Shown here in pieces: positions 47,068 to 52,526 of a stretch of DNA of 52,526 nucleotides. The position numbers were made by a program, and so were the translations under genes. Source of the DNA: Actinomortierella ambigua. Lineage: Eukaryota; Mortierellomycota; Mortierellomycetes; Mortierellales; Mortierellaceae. Numbering within the stretch: the stretch's first letter is position 1; the number at the start of each line of letters is the position of its first letter. The stretch covers positions 1 through 52,526 of the forward strand of contig JAAAJB010000217.1 of NCBI GenBank assembly GCA_016098155.1, given 5' to 3'. A model generated the notes under the pieces. That model did not search any database, was not told the DNA's origin, and saw only the letters and a list, made by a program, of their open reading frames with translations.

Positions 47068-48480
47068 AGGGGTTGTTTATCAGCTTAACCAAGTCTCATA
47101 ACACAGTACGCATTAGCCAATTGATTGAAAACACATACAGGACAAAAGTGTATCGACCTTTTCCAACATTCAGCAAGTAGACTTGCGGGGGATGGGATAT
47201 AAAATCAACGTATCGCCGCGATGGGAGCTGGCTTGGTGCTAGTGCAGTGGGTGTTGGTGATCAAGACACCACGCATCCTCAATCACTGCTCCCTGTTTGC
47301 TCGTATTCTCGTATTCGGTAACCATATGGTGCTCTTTGTTTTTTTTTTCTTGTCAGTGTTGGCGGTAGCCTTTCAAATGATATTGCATCAGCTTTCATAA
47401 ATCCAGGCGAGCATTGATGCATGGACCTGCACCTATGTATGTTGCCCAACAGCATCGATCTGAACAGCAACAACATGGTGAAACAATTGTGTTGTTTTCA
47501 GATCGCACCCATGATTAGCATTTGAGAGACAATCTCGAGTTGATATCATGAACGGAGCGGTATCTGAGAACACCGATCAAAAGTACAGAAGACGACGGCG
47601 AGCTTCCCAGTGAGTTTCACACCAAGGCCCACGAATATCATGCCGTTCAAAGAGGAGTATCTTTGGTCATGCCTGACGTCTGTCTAGTATATTATTTGAG
47701 GTCATTGAATTGCCCAGCTTTTCGTCCTTCCATACAACAGAAGCCTCAGGGATTCAAATGATTTTAGTACAGGGGAAAAAAAAATTATGAAAATAATCAA
47801 TGGTTGTACATGACAGCTGCAGCCACCATGGAGTCCGATGTAAATCACACACATGGGGCTGTGTGGTCCAGCTTGCATCTGTGATTGGTTAAAGTCCACG
47901 CTGCAAGAGCCAAAATAGACTCTGTGTATGTATGTATTGTGTGGTATGGTGTATGTTATCCTAGCCGGAGCCCTCAACCCCTAAAATGACGATTCTCATT
48001 CCCAAGTCAAGGGTGGAAGAAAACGGCGATGTTGCGGTTAGATATTCAGTGCGGGCGAGGCAATTGAAATTCATTGGCATGATCGTCCAGGTGAATCCCG
48101 AAAGACTGTTCTCCCAGGTGAGAAACGCATGCTCCATCTGAAAGCCCGTGATTCCTTTTGAAATAAGAGTAAAAAGAAAAAGCAAAATGACAATATCACA
48201 CTTAAGCAGAGGAGGCTAGAGCGTGGGAACATGGGACGGTCTATAGACAATGTTCAGAGCACAGGTCAAAAAAGGTTGTATTTACTATAGCATCTGCCGC
48301 ATTCCAGGAAAATAAAGGGGGGAAGTGCAGAGGTGATGGGAAAGAAGGGGGAGGGAGAAAAGAAAAAAAAACCAAAACGTCCGCCAGAGCAACATGTCCC
48401 TACACGTCCTTTTTTTCCAGATTCTCTCCTTGCTTGGCGGCGATGGCATTGTGTGAGACAAGGGTGTCGTCTTCTATTTC
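47068..48480. other. Convergent intergenic, about 1.4 kb
   Basis: Between the stop of GNL1 and the stop of the multi-pass membrane protein gene. Minus-strand frames at 47702-48185 have Met starts but no motif or consistent splice sites. I see no RNA gene or repeat here. Confidence 0.5.
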
Positions 48481-50292
48481 TTAACCAAGAAGACCACGAC
48501 GTTCGTCGTTGGAAATGATGTCATCACGACCGCGGATGATTTCGATGTTACGGATGCCACGACGGGCAAACGAGTTGAACAGGAAGCCAAGGGCAATCAG
48601 TCCAAGCACGATAATGCTGCGCGCAGGATCCTCCTGTTCACTCTGGTAATAGACAATTGCATAAATGGAGCTAATGGGATGGTACAAAACAAAGAAAAAA
48701 AAAGTGGGTCAGTAATGGCTTGAAGGGGGGGGGGAAGCAAGAGCGTGACGAGAGGGGCAGCTCTATTAGCCAAATCCATGCAGATTTCCAAAGCCAATCT
48801 CGCGGTTGCATGGCTTCTGAGGTTGGTAAAGTCAGTAAGGCAGACGTGCGAGGAGACGATAGTGGGGGGGGGGGAATGGATAGAGAAGGGTGCGAGAAGG
48901 AAGAGAGACGGAGAGGGAAAGAAGGGTGATGAAGCAACACACACGAGATGGCTTCTTTGCATTTGTTGACACATCGGTCTTGTTGCTCTACTGTTGTGTG
49001 ATCCCGACTAAGACGTGGATTGCACCTCTCCTGCCTTCTTTAGGCAAAATGTAGGGTGGGGGTGAGGATTGCGTGCTGATTGTGTGCTGTTGCTGTAGTT
49101 GCTGTTTGCTGCTGCTGGTAGTGGTGGAGGTGGCGATGGTGTATTGCCCTTGAAGGCAGGAGAACCACATTCTTCCACTGGGGTCGATCTCACTCATGCG
49201 ATAGATTTTTTGGGTTGCAGATCTTCACCCCTCAAAATGAGTTGACTCCCACACCCTTTTTTACTCCTGTTGCGTCTGTGGTTGTTGTTGTTGTTGTGGT
49301 GGTGGTGGTGGTGGTGGTGGTGGTGGTTGGGGTAGAATTACGGTCGGTTGGGATTGTCCTGCGCACGGTCGGCATCATTTCAGAAAAATTGAGGCCAGAG
49401 CACTTACAAGATGATTGTGGCGGCAGACCACGAGTCAGGATCTCTGGAGAGCTCAGCCTGGTACCAGCCAAGACCCGTCAATGTCAGGAGAGATCCCAGA
49501 GCGAGGGCGACAATGAAGGGGTTGGAGGACGTTTCGTCCGTGAAAGCTGCAAAGAAGTTCTGGAAGATATCAATCCAGGCAACACTCGAGTAAACGGAGA
49601 ATGCGACGTGGATGGAGGCATACGTCAACAGGTTGGTGGCTGTAAAGACGCGCATCTTGGTGTACACCCTCCAGACGAGAATGAAGTTGAGCACGATGGC
49701 AACCTCGGAAAGCACCATCCATCCTTGATACTGCAAAAGAAAGAGAGAAAAAAAAAGGCAAAAGGAGACAGGTTGAGATTGTTAGCTCTTTTCATTTTGT
49801 CTCCATGTACAAAGCAAAGGGCAGACGGAGTGTGAAGAAAAATGGCGCCGAACGCGTCTAGAACACATAAGCAACTCCCGTGCAACTTTGAAAGGTGTCC
49901 CGCGGGAGTGTGCACCTTATTGTATTATTTTTTTTTTCCTCTGTTGTCATTCTTGTTGTTGTTGTTCTTGATGGTATCTCTTTGTTCCTTACCCAGCAGA
50001 AAATCCAGAAGCTCACGACAAGGTTGCTGACAGCAAAGTGCCAGGAGACGGCCTCCACAATGACATCGTGAGCAGAGTCGAACCATTGTGCGATGGGGAA
50101 GCCCACAACCAAGAGGGTAACGAGGATGGGGGCGCCATAGCCCCAGATATCGACCTGCAGCAAGTGTGGGTGCGAATAAGCCTTGAAAACGTCGCGTCCA
50201 AAGATGGCGGCCGTGGAGGTCACAGCCATCAATGAGAGCACATTGAAAATCTTGAGCAAGGTAGGATGGATGGACATGACGGATTCCTCCAA
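48481..50292 (-). CDS. Multi-pass membrane protein, TspO/DUF1774-like, unidentified
   Basis: Model: complement(join(48481..48670,49408..49730,49993..50292)), 270 aa; all junctions close in phase despite two introns of 262 and 737 bp. There are about seven or eight hydrophobic helices: near LLKIFNVLSLMAVTST, GYGAPILVTLLVVGFPIA, FAVSNLVVSFWIFCW, WMVLSEVAIVLNFILVW, ATNLLTYASIHVAFSVY, PFIVALALGSLLTLTG, WSAATIIFSSIYAIVYY and SIIVLGLIALGFLFNSF. The 'IWGYGAPI...W...W' arrangement is reminiscent of tryptophan-rich TspO-like or fungal DUF1774 proteins, but I cannot assign it. The tail ends NIEIIRGRDDIISNDERRG (cytosolic, charged). The start could be 50292 or the second Met at 50277 (MSIHPTLL), the latter being the more natural. 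Confidence 0.75.
49280..49328 (+). repeat. TTG/TGG trinucleotide repeat
   Basis: (TTG)n passing into (TGG)n, about 48 bp, in the long intron of the membrane-protein gene just downstream of its donor. Confidence 0.92.
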
Positions 50293-50584
50293 GGGGGGAA
50301 GGGGTATATGTACAAAGGGTATGGGTGGTGAGTGGGAGGAGAAGAAAAAGAAAAAGAAGAAGAGGAGGGAAAGGTAGAAAAAAGAAGAAGAAGGGAAGGT
50401 TGGAGGATGTGTCCTCCCTCTCCATCTGTATCTCTCTCTCTCTCACTCTCTCACTCTTTCTCTCTCTGTCCCTTTCTTTCTTACACGCACACACAATAGC
50501 ACACACGCCATCTTCTCTCTGCCTGCCAGCAGCAGTAGTAGAATGGGCCCATCTCTCCTTTCACTCACTCACTCACTCACTCAC

Positions 50585-50628
<44 letters not shown>

Positions 50629-50858
50629 GTATCTCCTGCACAATGTGGCATCCCCTCCTTTCCTCCCTGCCAAGGTTCAGCGCGTGTCGTGCTGAGTGTA
50701 CCTTCGTCCCCCCACCACGGACAACCAACCAAAATTGGAAAGGGCAGCCTGTGTCTCCCCCCCCCCTCTCTATTCTTCTTCCCGCCACCACCACCAACCA
50801 CCTCTCCTCCTCCACCCATTCCAATTGTCCCCGTCAGCATCAAACAGCACCAGAAGCA
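50293..50858. other. Divergent promoter region, membrane protein / TTC1
   Basis: Purine-rich near the minus-strand gene (50335-50400) and CT/CTCA-rich near TTC1 (50430-50630), so each gene has a sense-strand pyrimidine tract. Long low-complexity frames here are artefacts of these tracts. Confidence 0.6.
50562..50627 (+). repeat. CTCA then CT microsatellite
   Basis: (CTCA)n of about seven units followed by (CT)n of about 19 units, ending 231 bp before the TTC1 ATG. Confidence 0.95.
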
Positions 50859-52177
50859 ATGGCCATCATCGAGGAGATTGTCGAAGACGCCACTATTGAC
50901 CACCAGACTGGGACTGGCATCAGCACACCGCTGGCTCAACTAGACTTGAACAAGGACCCGAAACACACTCCCACAGAGGAGAGCGCCGAGGACGAGGTAC
51001 TATACCCTTTTTCAGTTGTTCCTCGGCTTGGCTTTGCTTTTCTTGTCTTTCTTGCATCTTGATCTGGCGCGTGCTCCCTTCCTTTTTTTTTTTTTTTATT
51101 AAACACATGGCCATTCTCTAAACTCAATATAGGAAATCCTTCAAGAGGCATCCGAATACAAGGCTCAGGGCAACAGGCAGTTTGGACTTGGCAACTTTGC
51201 CGAGGCAATCAAGTTTTACGAACTTGCACTCACCACCTGCCCCAAACCTACCGTCGACGACAATGTCGAGTGCACACCACAGAGTCTTGCATGGCGATTC
51301 GCTCAGGAACGGGCTGTTTATCTCAGCAACATTGCAGCATGCCACATCAAACAGCATCAGTACGATCTAGCCATTGAGTTCTGCACCGAGGCTCTCGAGT
51401 ATGACCCCACGTTTATCAAGGCCTTGCGCCGGAGAGCAGACTCCCATGAACAAAAAGGAAAATACCTTAGTCTATCCAGCGCCAAGGAGGACCACGAACG
51501 CATCATCGAGATTGTCAAGATGGAGCTCGGCATGATCCCTATACCGGAAAAAAATAGTCAAACGGAAAAGGACGCCACCAACAAGAACACCGCATCAACA
51601 TCTGAAGAATCTTCCTCATCAGCACCAGAAGCATCAAAATCACCCAACCGGGAGAATGTGCCTTCGACCAGCAAAGAATCCACCGGTGGCTCTGAGACCG
51701 ATCCATCTGGAGAAAAGGAGACATCCAACGAAGACGACCCGGAAGAACAGACAAGCTCCGCAAAACGGAAAACACCCATCGCCATTCGTCGCCTTCACCT
51801 CAACGATGCTGAGATCAAGCAGCGCAAAACGTTCATGACAGCAAGCCAGCAGGCCCTCAAGAGAATCGAGCCCAAGCATTTGGAGGCCCTCGAGAAGGAG
51901 AAAGCTGAGATGCTGGGTAAGTGGCTATTCCCTATAGCGTGGAGAGAAAAAGGGAGGTTGGCATGTAATTCAAGAGCGAGCTTTTTTACACTTTGGTATT
52001 CGGTGGCCAGGCCTGATATACTTACCATGTCCCTTTACTTTATGATTTCTAGACAAACTCAAGTCTGTGGGTAATACCATCCTCGGCAAGTTCGGCCTTT
52101 CAACAAACAACTTTCAGATGAAGCAGGATCCTGCCACAGGCGGATACTCGTTCAACTTTGTCAACAACCCCAGTTAA
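50859..52177 (+). CDS. TTC1: TTC1-like TPR co-chaperone
   Basis: Small TPR protein; TPR domains of this kind bind the C-terminal EEVD of Hsp70/Hsp90. Model: join(50859..50996,51133..51916,52053..52177), 348 aa. An acidic N-terminus is followed by three TPRs (about 50-165): KAQGNRQFGLGNFAEAIKFY, AVYLSNIAACHIKQHQYDLA and ALRRRADSHEQKGKYLSLSS. An Asp/Glu/Ser-rich insertion of about 75 residues (184-260) is absent from the compact animal protein. The C-terminal signature GNTILGKFGLSTNNFQMKQD then GGYSFNFV is the TTC1 hallmark and fixes the identity. The 5' leader is CT-rich. Confidence 0.92.
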
Positions 52178-52486
52178 AAGGCCCTCGCATAGTACCTTTG
52201 CTCCCGTTCCGTAGACTCTTTTGCTGTTTGCACGCGTGTCACGTTGGCATACATGGACAAATCAGTGTTGGCTTTTGTTAGCCGTGTGCTCGGTTGAATG
52301 TTTGCAAATGAAAATCCGGTGAGCAGGTCCTCTGAGTGACTTTATTGCCTTGGGAAAAGTTGGTTAGGCGTGCCAAAAATGCAAATGTCCTTCCCCTCCC
52401 TCCTTTGTCCTTGTGTTCGGCTACATTAGATGTTGCCATAGCTCGAGTGCCTTCGTGTCGCTACAGCACCTCGCTCAGTCACCCGA

Positions 52487-52519
<33 letters not shown>

Positions 52520-52526
52520 TGTGTGC
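52178..52526. other. 3' flank of TTC1 with terminal CT/GT repeat
   Basis: No gene is seen. From about 52486 the sequence is (CT)n passing into (GT)n and reaches the window edge. Confidence 0.7.

Noticed and set aside
50325..51062. A 245-residue plus frame reading through CT repeats into TTC1
   Set aside because: The first 178 residues are repeat translation; the real start is the ATG at 50859, in the same frame.

Overview
The window is nuclear DNA of a filamentous fungus. Genes are split by short GT-AG introns (about 55-150 bp, a few of 300-760 bp), and the gene content is eukaryotic and fungal (WSC wall sensor, Igo1/endosulfine, F-box/LRR protein, MULE-type transposase protein). Gene style, abundant CT microsatellites and the protein set suggest an early-diverging fungus of the Mortierella type. 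That placement is an inference; no rRNA or mitochondrial marker is present.

Layout. 1-0.95 kb: an unrecognised broken or multi-exon ORF. 0.96-4.13 kb (-): a gene I reconstruct as a CENP-U/Ame1-type inner kinetochore protein. 4.32-7.79 kb (+): DNA ligase I in ten exons, divergent from CENP-U across about 185 bp that holds an E2F/MBF-like site. 7.92-11.07 kb (-): a five-exon MULE transposase-derived protein. 11.79-13.32 kb (+): a six-exon phytanoyl-CoA dioxygenase-like protein. 13.3-18.2 kb: a gene-poor stretch with four strong inverted repeats. 18.2-20.3 kb (+): secreted acid-sphingomyelinase-like enzyme. 20.5-22.6 kb (-): F-box/LRR protein. 22.7-23.25 kb (-): 133-aa coiled-coil protein. 23.5-24.2 kb (-): unresolved multi-exon gene. 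24.4-29.3 kb: a local expansion of three secreted four-cysteine proteins, with a decayed copy of part of the coiled-coil gene and duplicated flanks. 30.0-32.76 kb (-): ABCF3/Gcn20. 34.36-35.49 kb (-): endosulfine/Igo1. 36.62-38.63 kb (-): WSC sensor. 39.71-47.07 kb (+): SCAMP, DDX41 and GNL1 in a compact same-strand run. 48.48-50.29 kb (-): 270-aa multi-pass membrane protein. 50.86-52.18 kb (+): TTC1.

Most genes are housekeeping: replication (LIG1), chromosome segregation (CENP-U), translation control (ABCF3), ribosome or nucleolar GTPase (GNL1), RNA helicase (DDX41), mitotic-exit/quiescence signalling (Igo1), membrane traffic (SCAMP) and wall integrity (WSC). The accessory and most novel parts are the secreted-protein cluster, the tandem exon duplication in the CENP-U-like gene, the MULE-derived gene and the structured non-coding stretch near 13.5-14.3 kb. 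Exon junctions were placed by reading frame and GT/AG signals; all main multi-exon models close in phase.
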